A DNA stretch of 64,000 nucleotides, taken from contig CADCXA010000031.1 of NCBI GenBank assembly GCA_902806565.1, positions 806,001 to 870,000 on the forward strand, given 5' to 3'. Below the pieces are notes generated by a model. The model saw nothing but the letters and a program-made list of their open reading frames with translations, searched no databases and was not told the origin of the DNA. Below, in pieces: positions 22,978 through 36,049 of the stretch (the stretch's first letter is position 1; each line of letters opens with the position of its first letter). A program made the position numbers and the translations under genes. The DNA is from Hypoxylon rubiginosum (lineage: Eukaryota; Ascomycota; Sordariomycetes; Xylariales; Hypoxylaceae).

Positions 22978-25186
22978 TTAGGCACACGAGAAGTCGAGTC
23001 CCATACTCCTTGCGACGCCCTGCCAATCCCACACGCGCGCCCAATCGCCGCGCTCCATCAGCCGCCAAACCTCCTCAAGCACCTCCCCGACGCGATCGCA
23101 GTTGCGCAGACCGGTGTACCCGCGCACCGTCCGTACGGCGTTCCGTACCCTCTCCCGCTGGGCCGGCGCGAAGCACGCGCAGCCGATGACCAGGCACGGC
23201 ACCAGGAGCAGGGTCTGCACGGGGTCGCTCGGCTTGAAGGAGTCCATGATGGCCAGCGATTCGTCGACGGCGAGCGTGATGCGGTGGTCGTGGTGGGGCG
23301 GGTAGCGGATCGGCGGCGGGGATTCGGCGCGCGGCGGCGGCGGCGTCGTCGTCGTCGTCGTTGTGTGGCTACTCGTGGGCCGCTCGGACGAGGAGGGGGT
23401 GCGGGCCGAGTGCGGCTGCGATGTCGGCGACAAGGGGATGATGTTGCTGCTTGGCGCCGTCTGCGGAAACAGGGTGGACGGCGAGGAGGTGGACGACGGC
23501 GGATAGATGGTCCTGAACAGGTATACCCACATCATCTGCTTATACAGGAGACCGACGCGGTCGCGGCTGTCCCCCGGCGGCCAGTGCGGTGTCCATTCGC
23601 GGATGGCGGAATCGATTTCCGCGGCTCGGTATAGGGATGTGTAATCGACGACGGGATCCACTTCGCCAGCCATGTTTGCTCGGATGGCGTTGCGGATGGT
23701 GGTGATCTGTGCAAGGTAGTGGAACAAACCGTCGGCAATGCCGATCAGGCGCGCCGGTTGGATTTCCAGCCAAGGTTCCCAGTCCTCGGTCGCCAAACGC
23801 GGGATGTGGGGGTCGGGATAACGTATGAGCTCGTCCGCGAAGACGCGGTACTGGAAGAATTCGGTAATGAATATTAGAAACGCGTTGTCGGGTGGTGGCG
23901 ACTGCTGGATGAGGTTTTTGTACGCTGATAAATGTACTCGGTGTTCGCCATTGGGATTGCCTTCGGCAAGAGTTTGGAGTAGGAGGCAAAGCATCTGCCC
24001 GTAGCGAGGAGACAAGTTCGTCTTGTTCTTCGGGTCGCTCTCATTTCCTACCGGCTCGCAAAGCTTCTCCATGGCCGCGTTGTGGTGGAACTGCGACCTG
24101 TTTAGTAGTGATGCTAAGGTGATTTTCGGGTTACCGCCCAGAAGCTTGAGGCCGTATGGAGTATCGTAGTCGATGTGTCTGCTAGCCACGGAAAGGATAG
24201 AATGCATGAGCCCTCGATGTTCCACCGCCATCTGTAGTAGCATGTCCTTGAAGGCGTTCTTGTGCTGCCCTTCAACCGTGAGCACGCCACTCAGGTGGCT
24301 GATATAGTGATTCAGGAATACCATATCTTCGGGCGTCTCAACTCCCTGGAAGATGGGCTGAAGAGTGATATGCGGTAGAGTATGCCGCTTCTGCCGCTCT
24401 ACGCTAACTGTTAGAGGTCGAACATGCACCCAAATAATAGCAATGAATACCTTCTTCGGCCCTCTCCTTCCCGCTCTTCCAAATGGTCTTCTCGTGGTAT
24501 CCCTCGCAGACGACAGCATTTTTCTCACAATTTAAGCCTGCGCGGGTTAGACACGAGAAAAGGGAACAGCGTTACTCCGACTTACAGCGCGGTTTCGCCT
24601 CGTCGCATTTCTTCTTCCTCTTGCGACACGTAATGCAGCCGGTCTTGGAACGTCCCTTGGCTACCTTATTCGCAGCTACCTGGGGCGTGAGCGGGTGCTT
24701 TCGTGGGCGTCCTCTCGGTCTCTTCAACTTCGCTTGCGGCGCCGTTGCATCTTTCGGCTCTGGAATTGGCGTGCGAGGGGCTTCCTTGACCTCATCCATA
24801 TGGAAACCATCGTCTTCTAGGGGTTCTAGCTTGGGAACCGTCAACACGTCGTCCGAGTTCTTCTCCCACGACACGTCATTCTCGTCAGTCTCATCGCCCG
24901 GTTCAGCCCCATCGCTGTAGCTAGTGCTCCAGGATTCCGCACACGACGACGTGGCAGAATGGATCATGGTCGGCACCGAGGATGCGGTTACACCCACCGG
25001 TGGGAGCTCGAGTTCGGTACTGATGGGAGAAAGCTGACCGGTATCCATTCGATTGGCATGAACAGGATTTACCCATAGCGGAGACGTGGGCATAACAGCG
25101 GAGGAGTTTCCTTCGGAAGCCATGCTGTGACTATCTGACCAAGGCATATCTCCGTCGTCCGTTACGATAGCCAACGGACAGTCCAT
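22978..25186 (-). CDS. Zn2Cys6 transcription factor with AT-hook (Fungal_trans_2-like body)
   Basis: Nuclear regulator. Minus-strand exons 25186-24586, 24537-24451 and 24407-22978 join in frame to 705 residues; the introns are very short (48 and 43 nt) but each has a CTAAC element just before its acceptor. Residues 155-165 (KRPRGRPRKHP) are an AT-hook. The binuclear zinc cluster spans Cys184-Cys211 with spacing CX2CX6CX6CX2CX6C, and is completed only after splicing of intron 1. The body (GVETPEDMVFLNHYISHLSG, then GLMHSILSVASRHID) resembles the Fungal_trans_2/acr-2-like regulatory region. The N-terminus is acidic and Ser-rich; near the C-terminus lies a low-complexity Ser/Thr/Pro stretch with six consecutive Thr (about 23345-23365). 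Target genes cannot be inferred from the neighbours. Confidence 0.92.
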
Positions 25187-26100
25187 AGCTCGTAGAATGA
25201 GATATCATTCCCGCGAACGATTTAACTAGTAGACAGCCTCTCCGTCTTGCAAGGGAGCACCCCAAACATCCAATTCATGTGAAGAGAAATAAAAAAATTT
25301 CAACAGAGCCGGAGTGGCAATATCCACCGAAGATCAAGTCCTGTTGTATACGGTCATAGGCCCATGCCTGAGAACAATCCTGCAGAAGTATGGGGATGGG
25401 TGTTAAGCTGGTCGCAACTACGCAGCAGCCTTGATTGGCCTCCTCAGAGCAAAGCCTTGCTGCAGTCGTCGGCAAAAGGCAAATGGGGGGGACAATCGAG
25501 ACGACCCGGCGTCTGATTGAGCTGCAGCAGTAAAATGGCACGTCTTGTAGAGAAGCGAGAAAACAGATGGAGGGTTGGGCTTGGGCAGCGGAGGTGGAGT
25601 GTAGGTCTTATTTGGGCCGTGGATGTGATACCGTGGGGCGGCTGGCGGAAAGCGAATATACGTGGGCGGGAGATGCACATCAGCGTACCGTAGCATGTAC
25701 GAGTAGGGGTAGGACTAATGGGGCAAAGCAGGGTTGGATAGTACACAGTAGAAGAGAGAGAGGTACGAAGTATGGATAGCTTAGACGGCGAAGGCCCGAA
25801 GAGTACTGAGCTTTCTCCACCCCCATCCCGGGTTCTTGTGCGGGCTCTTGTACGACTTGGGGGGGAAGAAGAGGAGAGAAGAAAGAATGAGACGAGCCAG
25901 TGGGGCACCAAGTGAGAAGAGAACGTAGCAGTAAGCAGGTGGAAGCTGTACTACGAAGGGAAAATGAACATTGACGAGGGTTACAAGCCTACCTTACCTA
26001 CATCACATCACATAACATAACATAACCTACTTAGCTGCTTCACGTGCGTGAGCGTATGTGAGGGAGTGTTTCCTGCTTACCACGGCAACACAACAGCGGG

Positions 26101-26104
26101 AGAG

Positions 26105-26135
<31 letters not shown>

Positions 26136-26140
26136 CAGAG
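26101..26140 (+). repeat. Hexamer microsatellite (GCCAGA)
   Basis: About six to seven consecutive copies of AGAGCC/GCCAGA. No open frame of interest uses it. Confidence 0.85.
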
Positions 26141-26796
26141 GTGCCGTGGTGGTGAGAGTACGGACCCCAATGTACTATAGTAAAAAGAGGTACACATGTA
26201 CGGGATGAGGAGGAGGAGGAGAAACGAAGGAGAAGAACCAAGACCCGGTCTAGGTTGAAGGAGAGAGACTGGAGACTGGAGAGAGAGATGGCTGCGATGA
26301 ACATGGCGATGTGGGTGCAAGCAGGATGGGGTTGCTACCGCTTGGCGCCTCTCGAACCCTAGTCGCCCATCGCAAAAACCCCCGTCGACCGCTCCCACCA
26401 CTATGTGGTCCCAGCATACATGTATGCATGCAGCACTAGCGGGACCCTGCGAGACCAGGACAAGTACTTGATGTACTTGGTGATACTTGGAGTGAAAGAT
26501 GTGTGATGGGTTTGGTCATGTACTGTAGTCTGTAGTCTGTAGTTTAAAGGCGTTTTCTGCTAGGGTCTCGATATGGAAAAGAGCTACCCTGTTCGCCTGC
26601 GGTGCGGTGTGCCCTTTGGTGGAATGCGTCGGTAGTACTATTAGTCAAGGTTGTCCAAGAAGGCTACCTGTGTAGATCTGGGCCTCGGATCGTTTGGTCT
26701 CGCAATCTCGTAGATTTTTGTATGTACCGGTATGCGGTAAGGCGACGACAAGGTAAGGGATCTTCTAGCGAAGTGTGCATGGCAAATGGCAACGGG

Positions 26797-26826
26797 CGAA
26801 CAGGGCGAACAGGGCGAACAGGGCGA
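26797..26826 (+). repeat. 9-bp tandem repeat (GGGCGAACA)
   Basis: Three consecutive copies of GGGCGAACA followed by a partial fourth. Confidence 0.8.
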
Positions 26827-27342
26827 CGGGGTGCGACAGAAATAAAGACGGACATTAAACCGAATTAGGCACCCTCCCAGACCACCAGCTTGGCTGAATC
26901 TCTCAACGGACCGGGCCCTGAATGAAGCCTATCTCACTAAACCCGTATGGGGCACTAGAGCCCTAGGGCTATAATGACGGAATGGGAGCCAAGAAGGGTT
27001 CGGCTTGCGTTCGACTTGCGTCCAGCGATGCCATCCCAGCTGAGAGAGCTGTTCTCGCCGCCCATTACTGCACCGTCGCAGTGCTATGCGCAACTCGTGC
27101 GAAAAAGATCATTCGGGTCGGAGATTTTTGATACTTACCGTTCGCGAAAGCAGCCAGTTATCCTTTACCCTTTAGGCCATAGAGAAAAGGAGGGTGTCGT
27201 CCCATGTCGCATCCTATTGCTGTTTCGCTAGCGTATGTGCATTTGTGATGAAATAGAAAGTGGCTTGCTTCGAACATGTTCAACCATCCGGATTAGCTAT
27301 TAGTTCTGACCTGGCACTGTAAGCTCTAACTCCTTAGTGTTG

Positions 27343-27802
27343 ATAACGGTGACGGTGATGGTGACGGTGTTAGCGCTCAATTGACCATCTCGGCCAGGCG
27401 TTCTTCTCTCTGTCTCTCTCCTTCTCCTTCAAGGGACGTCAAAAGTCCTAGATCGGGATTTTGATATCTCGTTGGGCCACTCGGAAGTGAGGCGGTAACC
27501 GAAATAGAAAGCGGCTGCTGAAGGATTAGGACCCCTGCGATGGCGTAAGAGGAGAAGAAAAAAGCAATCCCGAAACGCACCATGCTCATCGCCGGATAAC
27601 GAACAAGGCTGTCTTTGGGTGTTCTGTGTCGAAAAAGTTGGGATCGGGGAGAAGATTGGGAAAGGGAAACGCCAGGTTGGGAAGACGGAGTGAATCTGAT
27701 TTGACCGGGCTTGACGGATGGGTCGCCCAACCCTGGCTTGTGGCGTTTTTTCTGCTTCTGCCGTCGATGTCGCCGTCGCTGTCACTGTCACCGTCACTGT
27801 CA
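27343..27802. repeat. Inverted pair of GTGACG-type hexamer microsatellites
   Basis: A GGTGACGGTGATGGTGACGG tract at 27343-27370 and a GTCACTGTCACCGTCACTGT tract at about 27770-27802 are complementary hexamer arrays about 400 bp apart. They could pair as a long imperfect hairpin. Confidence 0.6.
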
Positions 27803-30800
27803 CTTCTCTGTCGTACAATACGTCCGTGGGCTTAGAGTTTATTTAACAACGTGCATCCACCTACATCACCGTCTGCACTTCTCATTCGGTCGCCTGAGTC
27901 GATCGCCAGAGGGAGGAACACCAAGTTTATAACGGGCCGCATACAACTTCTCCAAACCACCCTCGTGAAGTATCGGTCGCCCAGTCGCCTCAAACTCGCA
28001 TCCCCCCAGCACCCCCCCAACCGCAACCACTGTTGACAAGTCTGGGGATTTGCTGTTGTGCGACCTGAGATGACATCTGACAGTGGTAACTGATATCAGC
28101 TTGCATCTGACCCGATTTCCGAAATATCTACAATGACACATAGCAAATGCTCGGTAGATATGATGACGACCCTCGGCCCGAGACAGAATAAAGCCAGGGA
28201 CGAGAGTAGTTGAGCCGCAATATCAATGCTAGGATCTCAGATACTTAATAGACTGGCTGTCACCCATGAAATATGTAAGTAGGGTTCGATTTGGTCGTCG
28301 ACGGGCTGGCTTCACTAGGGCTTTTAATACTGTACGCTACAGCGCTACAATCCATTGGCGAAGAAGGGCTGGAAGGTTACTCACAATCCCTGATGCATCT
28401 CCCACGACGAATAGGAATACAGGAATGCTTGAACCATTTTTCGGTCATCAATTACGCGACGTTCTCTTTCGGAATATCAACAGGGAAAGGGAAAAAGGAA
28501 AAAGGAAAAAAGACACAACGTGGCAAGTATACTGTGTAAGCGGTTCGACCGAATTGCTTATTTTTTAATGTTCTTAAATGTTCTTAAAGCTTATCCTTGC
28601 CGGTTCCGGGGACCTTGAACCCCCAAGAACCCCTAAGCGGGAAGCGGCTAGCGGACTGGCGGGATCCAAATCGCAGATCTATCAATCATTTCCGTCCTGT
28701 TACAAATGATAGGTAAGCCTCTGACACCTGAAAATGACAGACCAATTGGAACAGTCCATTCCTTCAATTTTCTTTCAATCGCCTTTCAAATTTCAACACA
28801 TCTAGCCCAATATTCACTCGCAGACTAATATTAGTCTCACTTCTCACTATTAGAAACATACAACCTATTCATCGTATCTCCTTGGCAATATCCATCACTA
28901 CTAGACACGGCTCAAATCCCTCACGATATCAAGTGTAGTAAGTCTTCTTACAGTGCGCGCAGTACGTGCGCGTGTAGATCCTACAGAACTACAGAACTAC
29001 AGACCTACAGAGCTAAGCGGTCGTTCTTGATTCGCTGCCTGCATTTCAAAGCTGATGCCGGCCGAAGGGCAGACCAATCACGTCGAGGGTATGTTTAATC
29101 AAAAGCGAATTGAGGCAGTATGGAATCCCAATATCGTGCCATAACGTCGTCATAGGAGAATAAAGGCTACCCCAGCCTACATATGCGATATGCTGTGTGT
29201 TTCGGCAGCTATGTAGGTGTGGCGAGGGCTGTGAGACTAATGTACCATCGTCTCCGGGGGCACGCTCGCCCTCCGACAGGGCCAGCAGGGTCTCTATCTC
29301 TACTTACATGTAGGTACCTGTTACTCCACCCCTTCTCTACCTGTCTACTTGTCTACCCGGGAAGATCTACCTGGGACAGGAACTTGGACTCTGTTGGTAG
29401 AATCAGACATCACAATAGCGCGAAGAGTACGATAGAGTACAATATCGCGACCCCCACGACCTCTTATTAAACTATTCCAAGTTTCCACGGATGAGTTCCA
29501 CGGATGAGATGGGTTACGCAGATAACCTGTCGCACCGCTCACCGTTCCCCAGAAATCACAACTACGGCGCACGACATCTCCTTTGAGCGTCGGAAACTTG
29601 CCGGTCTGGCATACCTTGCCTGGCACCTAGCTCGATGCCCAGAGTTATTCCAAGATGTGTGTAACAACTACCGATGAGGCTTGAATCGTCAGGTTACACC
29701 AGGTTGCCCACCTCCTGCCATCCTACGTCCACCTCCTCCACCTATCGTTGCGCCCTCCCTCCCCTCAACAATTGATAGTCGTGCCGAGACCACGCGTAGT
29801 TGCAGAGGCGCAACGGCGCATAATTTTAGGTGCGATAAGGGAAACGCGACGCTGCATGGGGAGACGCAGGGCAGGAGGCTAAAGATCGTTTATACATGAT
29901 CTCTAATCTTCCTTGTTACATTGCGGCATCACTTTCACAAGCTCAGGGAACCCGACCACCCAATTTGAATAACAAGGCACGCATACCTGGTAATCTAGGT
30001 ACGTACGGCAAATAGAAGCCGTGAAGAATAGGATCAAAGGGAACGAGCGCGGGAAGAGTGAGTATATACATGGTATTTCTACTATTTCTACTATGTAACT
30101 AAATCCTCAGGATGCGCGCTCAGACGGGCATCGGATGCAGCTGCCAGAAAGCGTGTATTGTGTCCGGCCTTTGCCCCGTAATGTGCGTCCCTTGATTCTG
30201 GGGTCCGGGGGATCTAGTCATAATTCGACTTCTTGGCGATCAAGACACATGATAACCGAGCCTGAGCTGGGTGTCGCAATGTCGCAAGTACCTATGAAAC
30301 TCACCGAAACCCGAACAGGATCGTCGAGGAGGACAGGCAAACAGAAAAAAAAAAAAAAGGTCAGTCAGTTTACTTCCCAGAAAACACAAGCATTTTCAAC
30401 TACATATCCATTATCCACTCTCATGCTTCGAGATGGCGACTGTTCTAACTACCTACCAGCCTACATGTATAAGAGGTGCAGACCCCATCGACTGGCCGGG
30501 GGCCGGGCGCAGTTAGTGCGAAAGCAACGTCGGCTACTTAAATGTGTACGGGATTGTGCAGATCATCCACATTGCCTATTAGGCCGTAGGTGTGTGTATG
30601 TGCCGGCCTAACACTAAACCGAAGCGTGGGATGGGTAAGCAGGCAGGCTGGCAGGTACTCGACGATAGGGGTCCATCACGGTTAAGATATTCCAACGTGT
30701 ATGTGTGTTACGGTTCCATCCGCCGTCCTACTTTGGGAGCTACGGCCAGGAGGGGAGAGGAAGTACCATATGCGAGGACCCATTGAGCTGCATTCGCATA

Positions 30801-33800
30801 TCTTGCGCGAGCTGTTAATCAATCGGCCGAATAGCTCTATATCGGGCAGGATCAGTGCCAAATCCCTGTTGCTGAAGGCGCCGATTCAGTTCTAATAATG
30901 CCATGTAACTATGACTTATTCTGTGAGGCTAACTAACATGCGAAGTTCTCTTCAGGTCACCTATAACGATACTTTATGATACATCGATCGAGACCCGTCT
31001 CTATCCATTAGGCGAATCCTCGAGATGCAAGCCACCGAGTGTCATATATATATACCATAGTGAGCACTAAACCATTCCTATTTCTCAAGGGGCTCAGGTT
31101 CGACTACTGTGAAACGGGGTGACTAGGAGTACTCTTTAATAGGTAGGTAGGCTGATCTGCTAGGAACTACTCCAACATAGGACCATCCATCGCTGCCAAA
31201 CATGAATGCGCACGGCGACCTGAATGAATGTTGGAATGGTTCCGCGATGGATGGACCAGCACACGCTGCTCCTCACTATCCGGATCCACAGGACCACAGG
31301 GCCAGAGGCTTTGGATGGATGGGATGGGGGGAAGAGATGGCTCTCCTGGCTAGCCTAGCCCTCTTGGCATCAAGATTGATTGCTGGTAATCGCACGCGCG
31401 ACGCTCCCCCCCAAAACCCGCCTGGTCCACAGAATGACTGTTGATCATTCTCCTCCGCGAATTCTCTTAGATTGCCACCTATCCTGGCGCTACGGGCAGA
31501 GTTTATGCCTCTGTAGATCAGCTTCTACCATGCGGGATGCCGTCCAAGTTCAGACCGCTACCCGAATTCCATGGCAGCGGGACGATCCTTCGTTGCCATC
31601 ATCGTGGTTTAAATCACGGCCGTCACGATACCAAAAACCCACCGTGAGACTCCATATTTACCGGTCGAGCGGCCACGCTAGCAAGCAAGTAATAAGCCAG
31701 CTGTGCCGCCTGAACTTATTTCGCTAGGTTAAATCTCGTCTTTGACGGTTCGAAACACCAAGTCCAAGCTAGAACGCAAGGTGAAAAAATTCGGCACCGA
31801 AGGTTCAACACGATATTTCTCTTTCTTGGGCGACAGCTGAACCTCGAGCTCTTACTGTCATGTTTGACCTTGAAGAGCTAGTTTGGCAACAATCTTCGTC
31901 TCGCGCGCCAATCAAACACTTCCCAGCAAGATGATCTTGGAAGATCTACGGAGGGTCTATGCGAGAGGATGAGAAAGTGGTTTAGGGTTGCCAAAGCGGA
32001 ACAGCCCCAACTTATCTCCAATTGGTTCTCGAAAGGAACAAGCGAATTCGAACCAGATCTCGGCGCTAGTGTCAGCGTCGCAAATCGCCGGCCAATGGTG
32101 CGGTCGGGCCATATTGGACATTGGAATAACGTTGGGCTCGAACAGCCTCAATGATATTATGTATCAGCAAGCAAGCAGGCTTGCTCCGAAGGGGGGGCCC
32201 TCAAGCGTATGAAGAACCCTCCTCGGCTTAAGTAGGAGATCATGGTAATACGGACTTCGATAAGAGCGAGTTCGGCGCGCTCCTCTTCGAGGATCGTGCT
32301 AGGGAAACTGAGATGGATCCAGCTACCACCTAGTTCGCGACTATCATCGCCGTTGTAGGCTATTTAGCCCTACGAGCTGTTAATACGAGTCCTCATACGT
32401 GAGAACACAGCCGTAGCGGAGCACTCGCCGAATTTCACAAGACTAGTCCGGGCCGGCACCTGGTTTTCCTTGACAGATCTTCTCCGTGCATCTTGCTAGA
32501 TCGCAGACTTGCCTCGACGCTATCAGGAGATTCGCACCTTGGCTAGCCCGAGTCCTTACCCCTCTGATACCCGGAATCCGCGATGTCGAGTTGAACTCTT
32601 AGGTACTGGCATGTTCTTCTCGACAATTCGATGTCACTTGGCTTCTGCAATGGTCCAGAAGCGTACGATTATGACGGCATCGCTCACGGGCAGCTCTTCC
32701 AATTCCTTGGGCTGCCCCTTCGTCGCAAGGTCTTTCCGCAGCTTCTTCGGCCGAGCTTCACCGCTTCGATGGCGTCGCAGACTGCCAGCTACTAAGATAG
32801 GGACACATCAGGATCGAAGAAAACTAGAGGAGCCTGGTTGATGCCCATCGTCGAAATTTTCTCTGATTAATCTATTATTACCGTTCTAGGTTGCTTCCCG
32901 TCCCGTCTCGAAAGGGCGTGTGAAGTTACGGTCGGTCGACTAGTTCACCCAGACAAATTCAACGGATTTGCAACGTGGTCGAACGGGACTGGAGTCATTC
33001 TATTAACGTCAGGAACCGTGAACCCGTACTGGACACTAGTTCTGTACGATTGCCGTCGAAGGGGACGAATAAGATCGTCCGGTACCCGGGAAACAACCAA
33101 AATGTGTGTGTAACATTTCCCGATGAATCACCTTTATCGAGCCATAGACGAGGCCTGGTCACCGTCCATCGAGACTCTTCTATACCTCCCAATGTTTGAT
33201 ACACCTTATCTACGAAAGCACCTCATCCCGTGTGTAACCGTCCCAAAGCGCCCCCTCCGGGGCCGTTGGGCTATGGCGCGATGATGGTAGCCTTGCTTAT
33301 CCGGGGTGAGCAATCTCGGACCTTATCTTCGTTTATATATAAGGAGCCGTCGAATGGGAAGGATTGGACGGGGGCCATGTCGCGCAAACGCGGGGAGCCG
33401 TCTGATTCGTGGATATCCTGCGATACTTGGTTCCGTTAGATTGGGCTATAGCAACCCAATTGGCACAGGGAGGTATTCTAGCATTTCGGCGAGGCTAGGC
33501 CAGGGATGTTGGCATACTTCGGTATTCGGCGAAGGGGCTATATCGAGAAATCCTGAGCATAACTATTTGCTGGATAGGTGTAGAGAAGACGCGTACTCTT
33601 CACCGCCTCGACTATGTTTAGCCCCTGAATAGGAGCCGGCCGTGGCCAAGTTGGAAGCATTTATGCACAGTTACTAATACAGCAACGGACGTAACTTGAG
33701 GCACATCGCATTACCATGGTTGTTGGGCTCAAATGTGCAAACTGGAGTGACAATCGCAACCTCGGGTTATGGCTGCGACCGTCCCGGGTTCTAGGTGAGA

Positions 33801-35608
33801 GAGAGAGGAGTTACGGTAATTGAAAATCGCATAGCAAACTAGCCACACCTGGAACATGGGGTAACCGTACTCCCTATACCGGCGCGATGTAAGAGAATGT
33901 CTATTCTCGTGATATCCGAATTGAGAATATGTCCTCGGAGGTATCTCCCTGGTATACCAAGCGAGAAAGATCTCCCCTCCCATTGCAACACTCCCACGCT
34001 TTTCCCGTAGAGCCTTACGTCTTTTTGAAGTACCGCAATATTTTTTTATGGACGGCGATCTACATGCAACACTTTGGAGCAGCTCTTCTTCTTCGCCATG
34101 CCGAAACACGAGTTCCAAGGGAAAGAAAGACGATCGTTTCCGCTTTTCTAACCCAGTGGCGATAGTTGGAGAGCTTCGCGGGAGCGCAGGGTCGCATCCC
34201 CGGTGCGGTTCATGCATATGTGTATGCATGCGTCAAAAAGAGCTGTGCCATCGCTGCACCGACGGAAGACAAGGTAAGAAGGTCCTCGAGAATAGATGGC
34301 TGCTTGGTATTTTTTGGATGAGCGACGAAAGGTTGATTCTTTTTCGCTAACATGTATGTGCCTATGTGCCCCCCACCGGTTAATAATACAGCAACGAGAT
34401 CGAAACGAGATGCACATGCGGACGATGATGACGTTTGCCGGTATGATATCCTGCAAATCGTCGACGTGGGATTGTTACCAGCGCATTGCCAATTGTCCAA
34501 GATTTTCCAGCCGAGGCTCCCCAGATCCCTTATCAACCAATTCATGACAACAGCCTGCCCAACAACATGTAGAAGACTAATGCAATTCATCCGCGGCTCT
34601 TCCCGCAGCTATCAAGGCTCGTGACAGTATGTACGTTCACCCATTCCCTCAATGCCCTCCCTTAGCAGCTAATTACCTACCTACGCACCAACTCGCCCAT
34701 TACTCAACCGGGATCTGGTTGCGCAGCGATCTCGGCCACAGTGACGCCGTCATCACTACGTCGAACTACGTGAGGCGGATGGGCGCCAAGACAGTTTCTA
34801 TTAAGCATAAATGAACGTCACTAACGGCGTCCTCGGTGTCTTTCGGCATCTCGATGACTTATGCTAGATCTGATTTGTATTACCACATCTTGTATGCACG
34901 TGTATCCCGCGGCGAATGACAATTCCTGCGCTGCAGCCACAGCACGCTTATTGGAAGCTTTGGAATTTAGCAGCCGTCCCAGTAGCCATGGCGTAGGACT
35001 GCCGGCATTATAAACATGATAATATCATGATCTTTGTGCTGGTTTGTGTAATAGGGTTTCGAATGAGAGAAGTTTCTCGCGAGACTTGTGTCGAGTTAGC
35101 TAGGAAGGCCTCTTGGATCGAGGAGTGTACGGGTCGTGTGAGTTACTGCCTTTGAGTATCATGTATAGTGTTCTCGGGAAAACCCGGTTTGGTGCGTTAT
35201 TATCTATCCCCTCACTCCTTGTAAACAAATATCGTATGATAGGAAAGCCTAGAAGACCTTAACGCAAGTAAGAACTTGGCAATTCTATATCATTCTAGAC
35301 TAGTAGAAGCTTTTCGTTATTATCATTGGGTCTAAGGTCTCCAAGGGTAGGCATTCAAGGTCACTGTAAATCTGTGTGTACACTAAGCTGACTATGCTGC
35401 TATGAGGCTCATTGCAGGTAGGCAATTCATCAAGACTATGTCACGGCGCTCAACCACCACTCAATGGACATTTTTCTTTTTCGTTCTTGCGTAATACGTA
35501 ACTCAAAACGTCGAGTTACCTTATCTCAGCCTTGCTGCTATTTATATCAAACATAAGCATCTTGCATAATCTCGCACAGGGGTAAAGGGGCGGATTGGGA
35601 ACACTGAG

Positions 35609-35692
35609 GGATTTAGCGAATAGCTTGATCTCCTCCGCTGTAAATTTACGCTAAACCGCCAAAGTGACAAAAGTGCCAAGTTCGCTAAATCC
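35609..35692. repeat. 11-bp inverted repeat at the edge of the A+T block
   Basis: GGATTTAGCGA at 35609-35619 is the exact reverse complement of TCGCTAAATCC at 35682-35692. A second, shorter pair, GGCGGATT (near 35589) and AATCCGCC (near 35689), lies around it. Confidence 0.7.
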
Positions 35693-35727
35693 GCCAAACC
35701 TGCCAAACCTATAAAATGAGCTAAAAC
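35648..35727 (+). repeat. Short GCYAAA-type repeats at the composition boundary
   Basis: Repeated words CGCTAAA, CGCCAAA, TGCCAAA and GCTAAAA are spaced about 7-16 bp apart. They are the last normal-composition sequence before the A+T-saturated block. Confidence 0.6.
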
Positions 35728-35903
35728 TATAATATATATAATTTTTATATTATATAAATATATTAGGTTTTTAATAAATTAATATATTTTATTAATTTAA
35801 ATTATAAAAAATATATAATAATTAATTATAATTATATTTAAACTTGAAATTAAATTTATTATATTTATAAAATATTTATAATAATATTTAAATTATTATA
35901 AAA

Positions 35904-36049
35904 CTGTTATTAAATTATTATTAAACTATTATTAAGTTATAATTAAATTATTATTAAACTATAATTAAATTATTATTAAACTATAATTAAATTATTATTA
36001 AATTATAATTAAATTATTATTAAATTATATTTAAATTATAATTAAATTA
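35904..36049 (+). repeat. 22-bp A+T minisatellite
   Basis: About six units close to TTATTATTAAACTATAATTA plus AA, with single-base drift. It lies just inside the left edge of the A+T block. Confidence 0.7.

Larger units (their letters stand above)
25187..35640. other. Gene-poor region of normal composition
   Basis: I find no gene I can support over about 10 kb. All open frames are below 170 codons, lack domains and mostly overlap on both strands. The first kilobase is the promoter side of the Zn2Cys6 gene. Simple repeats occur at 26101-26140, 26797-26826, 27343-27370, 27765-27802 and about 28981-29010. Composition is ordinary, so the region is not heavily RIPped like the adjoining block. It could hold non-coding transcripts, old transposon relics or lineage-specific small secreted proteins that I cannot distinguish by eye. 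Confidence 0.5.

Noticed and set aside
22963..23634. 223-codon plus-strand Arg-rich frame
   Set aside because: Antisense shadow of the Zn2Cys6 gene's last exon in GC-rich codons.
27377..27730. 117-codon minus-strand frame with a hydrophobic segment, possibly a small secreted protein
   Set aside because: The hydrophobic stretch is internal and no promoter, intron or conserved motif supports it; an overlapping frame in another phase is equally open.
33640..33720. tRNA-like A-box word (TGGCCAAGTTGG)
   Set aside because: No matching B-box or cloverleaf could be formed downstream.
33729..34229. 166-codon minus-strand frame
   Set aside because: No domain recognised, and overlapping frames of similar size are open on the other strand; probably chance.
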